Assembly: GCA_963711705.1 (NCBI GenBank)
Contig: CAVQFM010000007.1
Location: 62,001 to 126,000 of the forward strand
Reading direction: 5' to 3'
Length of the DNA stretch: 64,000 bases
Source of the DNA: RYN-230 sp963711705
Lineage (GTDB): Bacteria; Actinomycetota; Actinomycetes; Streptosporangiales; Streptosporangiaceae
Shown piece after piece: positions 38,358 to 47,317 of the stretch. Numbering within the stretch: position 1 is the stretch's first letter; each line of letters opens with the position of its first letter. Position numbers and translations under genes: made by a program. The notes beneath the pieces were generated by a model. The model had not been told where the DNA came from and ran no database searches. It saw only the letters and a program-made list of their open reading frames with translations.

Positions 38358-40070
38358 GTGAGGTCGGTCTCCCGGTGGGCCCGGCCAGCGCGCTGGCCGG
38401 TGCTGCAGGGCATCCTCCCCCTGCCCCGCGCCCAGCTGCCCGGGGATCTGCTGGCCGGGGTCACGCTGGCCGCGGTGGGCATCCCCGAGGTGCTCGGCTT
38501 CGCCCGGATCGCCGGGATGCCGGTGGTCACCGGCCTGTACACGCTGCTGCTGCCGATGGCGCTGTTCGCCGTGCTGGGCGCCTCGCGGCACCTGGTGGTG
38601 GCCGCGGACTCGGCCACCGCCGCCCTGCTGGCCGGCACCCTGGTCCGGCTGGCCGTCCCGGGCTCGGCCCGCTACGTCCAGCTGGCCGGGCTGGCCGCGC
38701 TGCTCACCGGCGTGCTGCTCATCCTGGCCCGGCTGGCCCGGCTGGGCTTCCTGGCCAACTTCCTGTCCCGCACGGTGCTGCTCGGCTTCCTGACCGGGGT
38801 CGGCATCCAGGTGGCGCTCGGGCAGCTGCCGGACATGCTCGGGGTGACCGCGCCCAGCCCGCACACGGTGATCAAGCTCTGGCAGACCCTGGCCGCGCTG
38901 CCCCAGGCCCAGCCGCTGAGCGCCGCGATCTCGGCCGCGGTCATCGCGGTGGTGCTGGGCGCCCGGCGGATCACCCGCCGGATCCCGGGCGCGCTGCTCG
39001 CGGTGGCCGGCGCCATCGTGGCCAGCCGGGCGGCCGACCTGGCCAGCCATGGGGTGAGCGTGCTCGGCCACGTGCCCCGCGGGCTGCCGTCGTTCGCGCT
39101 GCCCGCGCTGGGCGTGCATGACACGCTCGCGCTGCTGGGCACGTCAGCCACGATCTTCGTGGTGATCCTGGCGCAGAGCGCGGCGACGGCCCGCGCCTAC
39201 GCGGCCAAGCACGGCGAGCCGTTCGGCACCGACACCGACCTGGTCGGGCTGGGCGCGGGCAACATCGCCGCCGCGTTCACCGGGACGTTCGTGGTGAACG
39301 GCAGCCCGACCAAGACCCAGATCGTGGACGATGCGGGTGGCCGCAGCCAGCTGGCCTCGCTGACCACCAGCGTGCTGGCACTCATCGTGCTGCTGGTGGC
39401 GACCGGGCCGCTCAGCTACCTGCCCATCCCCGCGCTGGCCGCGGTGGTCTTCCTGATCGGCGCCGAGCTCATCGACCTGCGCGGGCTGCACCGGGTCCGC
39501 ATGGTCCGGCCCACCGAGTTCGCGGTCGCCCTGCTCAGCGCGGCCGCGGTCGTGGCCCTCGGCGTGCAGTGGGGCATCGGGGTGGCGGTGGTCGCCTCGA
39601 TCATCGATCACCTGAGCCACAGCTACCGGCCGCGCAGCAGCGTGCTGGCGAAGTCACCGGCCGGGCACTGGCGGCAGATGCCGGTGCAGCCCGGCGCGCG
39701 GAGCGAGCCGGGGCTGGTCATCTACCGGTTCGGCTCCAGCCTGTACTACGCGAACGCCTCCCGGTTCGTGGACGACGTGCTCACCCTGGCCGCGCATGGG
39801 GACGTGCTGCGCTGGCTGGTGCTGGACGGCGCGGCCATCGGCGACGTGGACTACACGGCGTCCGGGACGCTCAGCCGGATCATCGCGGAGCTGCACCAGC
39901 GGCACATCCGGGTCGTGGTGACCAGCCTGATAAACGAGGTGACCAGCCAGCTCAGCCACTACGGCATCACCGGCCCGCGCGGCCCGGACGCTTACTACGA
40001 CACGCCCGGCGAGGCGCTGGAGGCCTTCCACGCCGGGGACCAGGGGCCGGCCGCTAAGGCGGGCCCGTGA
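38358..40070 (+). CDS. SulP-family anion transporter with STAS domain
   Basis: Secondary anion transporter of 570 residues. The first ~430 residues are the SulP membrane domain (GDLLAGVTLAAVGIPEVLGFARIAGMPVVTGLYTLLLPM, AFTGTFVVNGSPTKTQ). The last ~120 form the cytoplasmic STAS domain (LVIYRFGSSLYYANASRFVDDVL, LVLDGAAIGDVDYTASGTL). Family substrates are sulfate, bicarbonate or carboxylates; the substrate cannot be read from the sequence. GTG at 38358 with GGGGAG seven bases upstream. No carbonic anhydrase is adjacent. It converges on fahA with a 17-bp overlap. Confidence 0.9.
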   Translation: MRSVSRWARPARWPVLQGILPLPRAQLPGDLLAGVTLAAVGIPEVLGFARIAGMPVVTGLYTLLLPMALFAVLGASRHLVVAADSATAALLAGTLVRLAVPGSARYVQLAGLAALLTGVLLILARLARLGFLANFLSRTVLLGFLTGVGIQVALGQLPDMLGVTAPSPHTVIKLWQTLAALPQAQPLSAAISAAVIAVVLGARRITRRIPGALLAVAGAIVASRAADLASHGVSVLGHVPRGLPSFALPALGVHDTLALLGTSATIFVVILAQSAATARAYAAKHGEPFGTDTDLVGLGAGNIAAAFTGTFVVNGSPTKTQIVDDAGGRSQLASLTTSVLALIVLLVATGPLSYLPIPALAAVVFLIGAELIDLRGLHRVRMVRPTEFAVALLSAAAVVALGVQWGIGVAVVASIIDHLSHSYRPRSSVLAKSPAGHWRQMPVQPGARSEPGLVIYRFGSSLYYANASRFVDDVLTLAAHGDVLRWLVLDGAAIGDVDYTASGTLSRIIAELHQRHIRVVVTSLINEVTSQLSHYGITGPRGPDAYYDTPGEALEAFHAGDQGPAAKAGP

Positions 40071-41205
40071 TCCGGCCGGACGCGCAGCCGAATTCGATCC
40101 GGGAGCCATCCGGGCCGGGCGCCGACCCGCACAGCGTCACGCTGTCGCCGTCGGCCAGGTAGCCGCGGGTCTGCCCGTCGGCCAGCGTGATCGGCTCGCG
40201 CCCACCCGCGGTCAGCTCCAGCAGGCAGCCCATCCCGCTGCGCTGGAAGCTGGACACGGTACCCGAGCCGTACAGGTCGCCGGTGCGCAGCGCGGCGCCG
40301 TTCACGGTCAGGTGGGCCAGTTGCTGCGCCGCGGTCCAGTACATGGTGGCGAACCGCGGCCGGGAGACCAGCTGGCCGTTGATGCTGACCGCCAGCTCGA
40401 TGTCGAGCCCCCAGGGCTGGGCCGCCCGCAGGTAGCCGAGCGGCGGCGGGTCCTGGGCAGGCGGCGTCACCCGCGCCGATTCGAGCGAGGCCAGCGGGAT
40501 GACCCACGGCGAGATCGTGGTCGCGAACGACTTGCTCAGGAACGGCCCGAGCGGCCGGGACTCGAACGCCTGGATGTCGCGCGCGCTCCAGTCGATGAGC
40601 AGCACCACGCCGAACACGTGAGCGGCGAAGTCATCCACGGGCACCGGCTGCCCGGGCGCCGAGCCCACGCCGACCACGAAGCCCAGTTCCGCCTCGAAGT
40701 CCAGGCGGCGGGAGGGGGCCAGCGACGGCCGCGCGTGGCCCGGGGCCACCTGGCCCAGCGGCCGGGCCACCGGTGTGCCGCTGACCACCACGGTGCCGGC
40801 CCGCCCGTGGTAGCCGACCGGCATCTCGCGCCAGTTGCGCTGCAGCCCCGGGTCATCGGGGCGGAGAATCCGCCCGACGTTCGTGGCGTGCTCCAGCGAT
40901 GAGTAGAAGTCGGCGAAGTCGGCCACCTCGAGCGGCAGGTGCAGGGTCGCCTCGGCGATCGGGACGGTCGCGGTGATCTGCCCGCCGCGGATGAAGGCGA
41001 GCAGCCGTTCCCGGGTGCGCTGCCAGGCCCGCGGGCCGCGGGCCAGGAACGCGTTCAGGGACGGCTGGGCGAACGTCTGGTCACCGAACGCCCGTTCCAG
41101 ATCGATGATGTGCGTGCCCAGGCCAGCGCCCACCCGGGGGCGGTCCGGGCCGTGCGAGTACACGCAGAGCGGCAGCGTGTGCTCGGTGAACGTCAGCGGC
41201 GTCAA
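40054..41205 (-). CDS. fahA: Fumarylacetoacetase
   Basis: Last enzyme of the homogentisate pathway, cleaving fumarylacetoacetate to fumarate and acetoacetate, 383 residues. It is the two-domain form related to the eukaryotic enzyme: VADFADFYSSLEHATNVGRILRP (metal and catalytic region), MPVGYHGRAGTVVVSG, RRLDFEAELGFVVG and LLIDWSARDIQAFESRPLGPFLSKSFATTISPW. The start appears to be TTG at 41205, overlapping the gntR stop (TTGA), because conservation begins there; this rare codon implies coupled, low-level initiation. No maleylacetoacetate isomerase gene is present in the window. Confidence 0.88.
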   Translation of the reverse strand: MTPLTFTEHTLPLCVYSHGPDRPRVGAGLGTHIIDLERAFGDQTFAQPSLNAFLARGPRAWQRTRERLLAFIRGGQITATVPIAEATLHLPLEVADFADFYSSLEHATNVGRILRPDDPGLQRNWREMPVGYHGRAGTVVVSGTPVARPLGQVAPGHARPSLAPSRRLDFEAELGFVVGVGSAPGQPVPVDDFAAHVFGVVLLIDWSARDIQAFESRPLGPFLSKSFATTISPWVIPLASLESARVTPPAQDPPPLGYLRAAQPWGLDIELAVSINGQLVSRPRFATMYWTAAQQLAHLTVNGAALRTGDLYGSGTVSSFQRSGMGCLLELTAGGREPITLADGQTRGYLADGDSVTLCGSAPGPDGSRIEFGCASGRITGPP

Positions 41206-41975
41206 GGAATGTCCAGGGAGATCGCGAATGTGAAGCGATCGCCACGGTAGTGGATCCGGGCCACATCCACTGGCGTAGCCCCGGCGGCGTAGGTCACATT
41301 GTCGGAAAGCAGGATCGGGCTGTACGGCTCGATCTCCAGCAGGGCCGAGATGTCGGGCGGTGCGGTGCGCGCGGAGACCTCGTTGTCGATCCTGGTCAGT
41401 GGCAGGCACAGCTCGTCACGCAGGATCTTGGTCACCGGAGCGCGGGCCAGCGCGGCGTCGCTGATCCGGGCGGCGTGTTCCGGGCGCAGGTAGTTCTCCG
41501 CGTAGCTGACCGGGCTGCCGCCGTCCAGCCGCAGGCGGCGGATCAGCACGGCGTCCCCGGTGGTGCCCAGCCGGGCCGCCGGGGACCCGGCCGCCCGGAC
41601 CTGGGACCGGCCCAGGACCCGGACCTCGTCGCTGGACTGCTGGGCCATGACCGCGTCGGCCGAGCCGAGGACCCGCAGGGCCCGGGTCCGCAGCGCGTCC
41701 GGGTTGACGAACGTGCCCCGCCGCCGGTGCCGGGTGATCAGCCCGTCGGCGGCCAGCGAGCCGAGGGCCTGGCGCACGGTGGTCAGGCTGACCCCGTAGT
41801 GCTGCGCGAACTGCACCTCGGTGGGCAGCCGGGTCGCGCCCTGGTGATCGAGGCCCAGGATGGCCGTGCGCAGGGTCTGCGCCAGCTGGTACCACAGCGG
41901 CAGGGTGCCGGTGAACCGGGGCGGGGCCGCGGCGAGCAGCTCGGCCGCGGGCGGCCCGGGGGGGCGCACAGGCAT
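41202..41975 (-). CDS. GntR-family (UTRA) regulator of homogentisate genes
   Basis: Regulator of 257 residues: winged helix LWYQLAQTLRTAILGLDHQGATRLPTEVQFAQHYGVSLTTVRQALGSLAADGLITRHRRRGTFV, then a UTRA ligand domain. It sits between hmgA and fahA in one transcription unit, so it most likely senses homogentisate or a downstream intermediate and represses the operon. ATG at 41975, nine bases after the hmgA stop, with a weak ribosome site. An inverted repeat upstream of hmgA is a plausible target. Confidence 0.85.
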   Translation of the reverse strand: MPVRPPGPPAAELLAAAPPRFTGTLPLWYQLAQTLRTAILGLDHQGATRLPTEVQFAQHYGVSLTTVRQALGSLAADGLITRHRRRGTFVNPDALRTRALRVLGSADAVMAQQSSDEVRVLGRSQVRAAGSPAARLGTTGDAVLIRRLRLDGGSPVSYAENYLRPEHAARISDAALARAPVTKILRDELCLPLTRIDNEVSARTAPPDISALLEIEPYSPILLSDNVTYAAGATPVDVARIHYRGDRFTFAISLDIP

Positions 41976-41983
41976 GGCCGCCG

Positions 41984-43318
41984 TCAGCTGGTGACGCCGG
42001 CCGCCGGGAAGGCCCGGGCCAGACCGGACCAGACCGCGTCGTAGTCCGCCTGGCGGTGCGCCGCCTGCATCGCCTGCCGGGTCGGGATGATCATCCAGCG
42101 GCTCTCGAACATGAACGCGAGCGTGTCGGTCACCTTCTGCGGCTGCAGGTCCTCGGTGGATGCCCGGGCGAAGGTCTCGGCGTCCGGGCCGTGCGCGCTG
42201 AACGTGTTGTGCAGGCTCGCCCCGCCGGGCAGGAAGCCCTCGGCCTTGGCGTCGTAGGCGCCGTGCACCAGGCCCATGAACTCGGACATGACGTTGCGGT
42301 GGAACCACGGCGGCCGGAACGTGTCCTCGCCGACCAGCCACCGCGGCGGGAAGATCACGAAGTCCACGTTGGCCAGCCCCGGGATCTCGCTCGCCGAGGT
42401 GAGCACGGTGTAGATGGACGGGTCGGGGTGGTCGAAGCTGACCGTGCCGATGACCATGAACCTGTCCGTGTCGTACTTGACCGGCGTGTAGTTGCCGTGC
42501 CAGGCCACCACGTCCAGCGGGGAGTGGTCGTAGTCGGCGGCCCACAGGTTGCCGCCGAACTTCTGCACCACCTGCACGGCGGTGCCGCCCTCCTCGAACG
42601 CGGCCGTGGGGGCCAGGAAGTCACGCTCACTGGCCAGCCCGTTGGCCCCGATCGGGCCCCGCTCGGGCAGGGTGAACGGGGCACCGTAGTTCTCGCACAG
42701 GTAGCCGCGGGCCGGGCCGCCGGCCAGCTCCACCCGGAACCGGATGCCCCGCGGGATCAGGCCGATCTCGCCGGGCCGGAGCCGCACCGGGCCGAGCTCG
42801 GTGTGCAGGATCAGCGCGCCCTCCTGCGGCACGAACAGCAGCTCGCCGTCCGCGTCCACGAAATACCGGTCCGTCATGGACGCAGTGGCCGCGTACAGGT
42901 GCACGGCCATCCCGGTGCGGGTCCTCGGGTCGCCGTTGCCGCCTATCGTGTACAGGCCGTCGATGAAGTCGGCCGGCCCGGCGGGCAGCGGCAGCGGATT
43001 CCAGCGCAGCCGGTTCGGGTCGGGCTCGATCTCGTCGAACGGCCCGGCGCGCAGCGATCCATTGCCGATCCGGGCGAAGGGCGGGTGCGCCGCGGACGGC
43101 ATGATCCGGTACACCCAGGTGCGCCGGCTGACCGCGCGGGGCTGGGTGAACGCGGCCCCGCTGAACTGCTCGGCGTAGAGCCCGAGCGGGGCGCGCTGCG
43201 GCGAGTTCCGGCCGGCCGGCAGTGCCCCGCCGACCGCCTCGGTGACGAACTCGTTGCCGAAGCCGGGCTGGTAGCGGTACTCGTCCTGGCCGGCTGGCCC
43301 GGCGGGGGCTTCGGGCAT
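41984..43318 (-). CDS. hmgA: Homogentisate 1,2-dioxygenase
   Basis: Ring-cleaving Fe(II) dioxygenase of tyrosine and phenylalanine catabolism, 444 residues. The N-terminus YQPGFGNEFVTEAVGGALPAGRNSPQ is characteristic. The iron ligands (two His and a Glu) lie in PPWFHRNVMSEFMGLVHGAYDAKAEGFLPGGASLHN, matching the human enzyme. I chose the ATG at 43318 because GGGAGG lies 4 bases upstream; another ATG at 43333 has no site. First gene of hmgA-gntR-fahA; product maleylacetoacetate would need an isomerase encoded elsewhere or a glutathione-independent route. Confidence 0.94.
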   Translation of the reverse strand: MPEAPAGPAGQDEYRYQPGFGNEFVTEAVGGALPAGRNSPQRAPLGLYAEQFSGAAFTQPRAVSRRTWVYRIMPSAAHPPFARIGNGSLRAGPFDEIEPDPNRLRWNPLPLPAGPADFIDGLYTIGGNGDPRTRTGMAVHLYAATASMTDRYFVDADGELLFVPQEGALILHTELGPVRLRPGEIGLIPRGIRFRVELAGGPARGYLCENYGAPFTLPERGPIGANGLASERDFLAPTAAFEEGGTAVQVVQKFGGNLWAADYDHSPLDVVAWHGNYTPVKYDTDRFMVIGTVSFDHPDPSIYTVLTSASEIPGLANVDFVIFPPRWLVGEDTFRPPWFHRNVMSEFMGLVHGAYDAKAEGFLPGGASLHNTFSAHGPDAETFARASTEDLQPQKVTDTLAFMFESRWMIIPTRQAMQAAHRQADYDAVWSGLARAFPAAGVTS

Positions 43319-43346
43319 GATTCCTCCCGGCATCCTTTGATTCCTC

Positions 43347-43361
43347 TGCTCAATAAGAGCA
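43347..43361. promoter_or_regulatory. Inverted repeat upstream of hmgA
   Basis: TGCTC-AATAA-GAGCA (43347-43361) is a perfect 5+5+5 inverted repeat starting 29 bp upstream of the hmgA ATG, in one of the few AT-containing stretches of the locus. On the hmgA strand its centre reads CTTATTG, which could be part of a -10 element. It is a candidate operator for the operon's GntR protein. Confidence 0.5.
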
Positions 43362-43421
43362 TTACCCGCCCAGCCCCGGCAGACCCCTCATGCGGCCGCT
43401 CAGCCGCGGGCGGGGTGGCCC

Positions 43422-45753
43422 TCAGGAGCCGGGCTCGGCCAGCCCGGCCCGGCGCAGCGCGTCGGCCATCGCTCCCCCGGCCGGCTGTTCCCGGCCAGCG
43501 CGCCCGCGGCCCGGCTGCGCGCCGCGGGGCGCCTGGCCACCGCGGGGCGCCTGGCTACCGCGGGGCCGTTCCTCGTCCAGGCGCATGGTCAGCGAGATCC
43601 GCTGCCGCGGGATGTCCACGCTGACCACCCGGACCCGCACCACGTCGCCGGGCTTGGCCACCTGGCGCGGGTCGCTGACGAAGTCCCGCGACATCGCGGA
43701 CACATGGACCAGGCCGTCCTGGTGCACCCCGACGTCGACGAACGCGCCGAACGCGGCCACGTTGGTCACCACGCCCTCCAGCACCATGCCCGGGGCCAGG
43801 TCATGCAGGGTCTCGACGCCCTCGGCGAAGCGGGCGGTGACGAACGCCGGGCGCGGGTCGCGGCCGGGTTTTTCCAGCTCCCGGAGAATGTCGGTGACCG
43901 TGGGCAGGCCGAACCGGTCATCGGTGAAGTCCTGCGGCCGCAGCGAGCGGAGCGCCGCCCGGTCGCCGATCAGCCCGGGCAGGCCGGTGCCGACCGCCCG
44001 CAGGATGCGCCGTACCACCGGGTACGCCTCAGGGTGCACGCCGGAATTGTCCAGCGGGTCGTCGCCACCGCGAATGCGCAGGAAGCCAGCGCACTGCTCG
44101 AACGCCTTGGGGCCGAGCCGGGGCACCTCGCGCAGCGCCCGGCGGCTGCGGAATGCCCCGGCCTCGTCCCGGCGGGCCACCACCGCGGTGGCCAGCCCTT
44201 CGCTGATCCCGGACACCCGCGCCAGCAGCGGGACCGAGGCCGTGTTGACATCGACGCCGACCGCGTTCACGCAGTCCTCGACGACCGCGTCCAGCGACCG
44301 GGACAGCCTGGCCTCGGCCAGGTCGTGCTGGTACTGGCCGACCCCGATGGACCTGGGGTCGATCTTGACCAGTTCAGCCAGCGGATCCTGGAGGCGCCGC
44401 GCGATCGATACCGCGCCGCGCAGTGACACGTCCATCCCGGGCAGCTCGCGCGAGGCGTAAGCGGAGGCCGAGTACACCGAGGCCCCCGCCTCGGACACCA
44501 TGACCTTGGTCAGCTTCAGCTCGGGGTGGGCTTTGATCAGGTCGGCGGCCAGCCGGTCGGTCTCCCGTGAGGCGGTCCCGTTGCCGATCGCGATCAGCTC
44601 GACCTGGTGCGCCGCCGGCCAGCCGGGCCAGCACGGCCAGCGACTGGTCCCAGGCCCGCCGCGGCTCGTGCGGGTAGATCGTCTCGGTGGCGACCGGCTT
44701 GCCGGTCACGTCCACCACGGCGACCTTGACCCCGGTGCGGAAGCCCGGGTCCAGGCCCAGCACCGGGCGGGCCCCGGCCGGCGCGGCCAGCAGCAGGTCA
44801 CGCAGGTTGGCGGCGAACACGGCCACGGCCTCGTCCTCGGCCCGCTGCCACAGCCGCATCCGCAGGTCCACCGTGAGGTGCACGGCGATCCGGGTCCGCC
44901 AGGCCCAGCGGACGGTCTCGGCCAGCCAGCGGTCCGCCGGGCGGCCCCGGGCGGCCAGCCCGGCCCGCCGGGCGATCCTGGTTTCGTAGTCGCTGGCCGG
45001 CCCGTCGTCCGCCGGGTCCAGCGTGAGCTCGAGGACCTGCTCCTTCTCGCCGCGCATCATGGCCAGGATCCGGTGCGAGGGCAGCGCCGGGAACGGCTCG
45101 TCGAACTCGAAGTAGTCAGCGAATTTCGCCCCCGCCTGCTCCGCGCCCGCCCGCACCCGGGACACCAGGCGGCCCCGCGACCACATCAGCTCCCGCAGTT
45201 CGCCGATCAGGTCGGCGTCCTCGGCGAAGCGCTCAGCCACGATGGCCCGCGCCCCGTCCAGGGCCGCCGCCGCGTCAGGTACTCCCCGGCCAGCGTCCAC
45301 GAAGCGGGCCGCGGCCTGCTGCGGGTCCTGGCCGGGATCGCCGAGCAGCAGGTCGGCCAGCGGCTCCAGTCCCGCCTCCCGGGCGAGCTGCGCCTTGGTC
45401 CGGCGTCTGGGCTTGTAGGGCAGGTAGATGTCCTCCAGCCGGGCCTTGGAGTCGGCCGCCATGAGCTGGGCGGTGAGCGCGTCGTCGAGCTTGCCCTGGG
45501 CCCCGATCGAGTCCAGGATGGCGGCCCGCCGCTCATCCAGCTCGCGCAGGTAGCGCAGCCGCTCCTGCAGCGTGCGCAGCTGTGCGTCGTCGAGGGCGCC
45601 GGTCACCTCCTTGCGGTAGCGGGCGATGAACGGCACGGTGGCGCCACCATCGAGCAGCTCGACGGCCGCCGTCACCTGTGCCTCGCGGACACCGAGTTCG
45701 GCCGCGATCCGGCGCGGAACCGGACTGGGCGGGACTGGGCCTTGTGCGCTCAC
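43422..45753 (-). CDS. tex: Tex-family RNA-binding protein, +1 frameshift
   Basis: Tex/YhgF protein (about 777 residues) that binds nucleic acid and affects transcription. The first frame (GTG at 45753) has the helical N-terminus with ATVPFIARYRKEVTGALDDAQLRTL and the start of the YqgF domain (LGLDPGFRTGVKVAVVD). The second frame has the remainder: VSEAGASVYSASAYASRELP, helix-hairpin-helix repeats (GISEGLATAVVARRDE, LGPKAFEQCAGFLRI) and a C-terminal S1 domain (VLEGVVTNVAAFGAFVDVGVHQDGLVHVS). The switch is at about 44608-44618: one extra G in GGCGGCG splits the conserved LARLAGG-HQVELIAIGNGT region. Length 2332 nt is 3n+1. The tail is Arg/Gly-rich. Confidence 0.87.
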
Positions 45754-45887
45754 GAGGAGACCCTACGGCAGGCAGGAGACCGGATAGCTAGGAGACGGCT
45801 GACCGCCGGTTTACCGGGCCGCGCCGGGGGCAGCTGGGGGGTTATGACGTTTGCTGCCCAGCCGCTCGCCTTGCCTTTCGCCATGCC

Positions 45888-46829
45888 ATGACGAAGCGCT
45901 CGCCGGGCAAGTCCACCCGGGGCACGGTGCTCATCGCGGGCGCGGCGAACATCGTGGTCCTGCTGGCCAAGCTGGTGGCTGGGGTGTTGTCCGGGTCCAG
46001 TGCGATGCTGGCCGAGGCGGCCCACTCCTTCGCGGACACGCTCAACCAGGGGTTCCTGCTGACGTCGGTACACCAGGCCGCGCGCCCGGCCGATGCGGAG
46101 CACCAGTTCGGCTACGGGCAGGAGCGCTACTTCTGGTCGCTGCTCGCCGCGTTCGGCATCTTTATCGCCGGCGCCGGCTTCTCGGTGTTCGAGGGCATCA
46201 TGTCGCTGCACAGCCCCACGCATGGCTTCCTCGTCGCGTACCTCGTGCTGGGGGTGTGTGCCATCGCCGAGGGAGCATCGTTCATCCGGGCCCTGAGCCA
46301 GGTCCGCGGCGAGGCCCAGCATGATCACACCGAGCTGCTGGATCACGTCCGGACCAGCCCGGACACCACAGTCAAGGCAGCGCTGTTCGAGGACACCGCC
46401 GCGGTCATCGGGCTGGGGCTGGCCGCTGGCGGCCTGCTGCTGGAGCAGCTGACCGGCTCCCCCGTCTGGGACGGTGCCGCGTCGATCGCGATCGGCGCGC
46501 TGCTGGTCGTGGTGGCGGTCCGGCTGGCCATGGACAACCGTGAACTGCTCATCGGCCGGGCCGCGGACCCGAAGGTGCAGCAGGCGATCGAGGAGGAGAT
46601 CGCCCGGACACCCGGCGTGGACGGCCTGCTCGACCTGCGCACCATGCACCTGGGTCCGGACAGCCTCATCGTGGCGGCCCGGGTGGACCTGGCCGACTCG
46701 GCCAGCGCGGACCAGGTCGAGCAGCTGGCCGACGACATCGACCGGCGGCTGTCCGAGCGCCTCCCGGTCACCCCGCACGTGTTCATCGACCCGACCCCGG
46801 CCCCGGCCCCGGCCCCGGCCCCGCGGTGA
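45888..46829 (+). CDS. Cation diffusion facilitator (Zn/Fe/Co efflux)
   Basis: Metal/proton antiporter of the CDF family, 313 residues, six membrane segments. The metal-site helices are visible as AEAAHSFADTLNQGF (second helix, H and D) and ALFEDTAAVIGLGLA (fifth helix, E and D). The C-terminal cytoplasmic ferredoxin-like domain follows (VDGLLDLRTMHLGPDSLIVAARVDL). It ends in an Ala-Pro repeat encoded by a 6-bp tandem repeat. The exact metal cannot be read from the sequence. The start lacks a clear ribosome site. Confidence 0.87.
   Translation: MTKRSPGKSTRGTVLIAGAANIVVLLAKLVAGVLSGSSAMLAEAAHSFADTLNQGFLLTSVHQAARPADAEHQFGYGQERYFWSLLAAFGIFIAGAGFSVFEGIMSLHSPTHGFLVAYLVLGVCAIAEGASFIRALSQVRGEAQHDHTELLDHVRTSPDTTVKAALFEDTAAVIGLGLAAGGLLLEQLTGSPVWDGAASIAIGALLVVVAVRLAMDNRELLIGRAADPKVQQAIEEEIARTPGVDGLLDLRTMHLGPDSLIVAARVDLADSASADQVEQLADDIDRRLSERLPVTPHVFIDPTPAPAPAPAPR
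46794..46822. repeat. CCCCGG tandem repeat at the CDF gene 3' end
   Basis: About five head-to-tail copies of CCCCGG code for the alternating Ala-Pro tail of the CDF protein. It is a simple-sequence tract prone to length change; six-base units keep the frame. Confidence 0.8.
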
Positions 46830-46906
46830 CGTACGCCACCGTTTAAGGCCCGGGTCACGGGTAGCGGCATGAGGGCCAGTCAGACGGGGACAGCCGGAGA
46901 GTCGTG

Positions 46907-47317
46907 ATGAGCCTGCCAGCCAGCCAGCAGCACGCACTGGACACGATCGATGACGGGCTGCAGGACGGCGACCCCCGGCTGGCCCGGATGTTCGCCGTGT
47001 TCACCCGGCTCACCCGGCTGGAGAGCATGCCCGCCCGGGAAACGCTGCCGCCCCGCCAGCGGTGGCCTCGCGGCCGGTGGCCGGCCTGCCCGCGAGGGTC
47101 GCAGCGCAGCCTGGCCGGCCGGGCGGCGGCCCGGCTGCTGGTCCCGGTGCTGCTCGCCGCCGCCCTGAGCCTGCTGATCATGAGCATCCTGGCCAACCCG
47201 TCGGCCAGCCGGCGGGGCTGCTCGGCGGCCCACAGCTCCAGCGCGGCGTTCCGCCTGATGAGCCCGGCGGCCTGCCCGCCCGCGGGTCCGGCTGGCGCGG
47301 CCCAGGTGGCCAAGTAG
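46907..47317 (+). CDS. DUF3040-like small membrane protein
   Basis: Protein of 136 residues. The N-terminus LPASQQHALDTIDDGLQDGDPRLARMFAVFTRL follows the DUF3040 pattern (a helical actinobacterial domain of unknown function). A basic stretch and one membrane segment (ARLLVPVLLAAALSLLIMSIL, about residues 73-94) follow, then a Cys- and Pro-containing tail. The ATG at 46907 is preferred over the GTG three bases earlier because GGAGAG is better spaced. It overlaps the next gene by one base (TAGTG), so it heads a three-gene membrane operon. Confidence 0.7.
   Translation: MSLPASQQHALDTIDDGLQDGDPRLARMFAVFTRLTRLESMPARETLPPRQRWPRGRWPACPRGSQRSLAGRAAARLLVPVLLAAALSLLIMSILANPSASRRGCSAAHSSSAAFRLMSPAACPPAGPAGAAQVAK

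Noticed and set aside
46794..46822. CRISPR-like or minisatellite array
   Set aside because: It is a simple 6-bp repeat coding Ala-Pro at a protein end; no spacers, no cas genes anywhere in the window.
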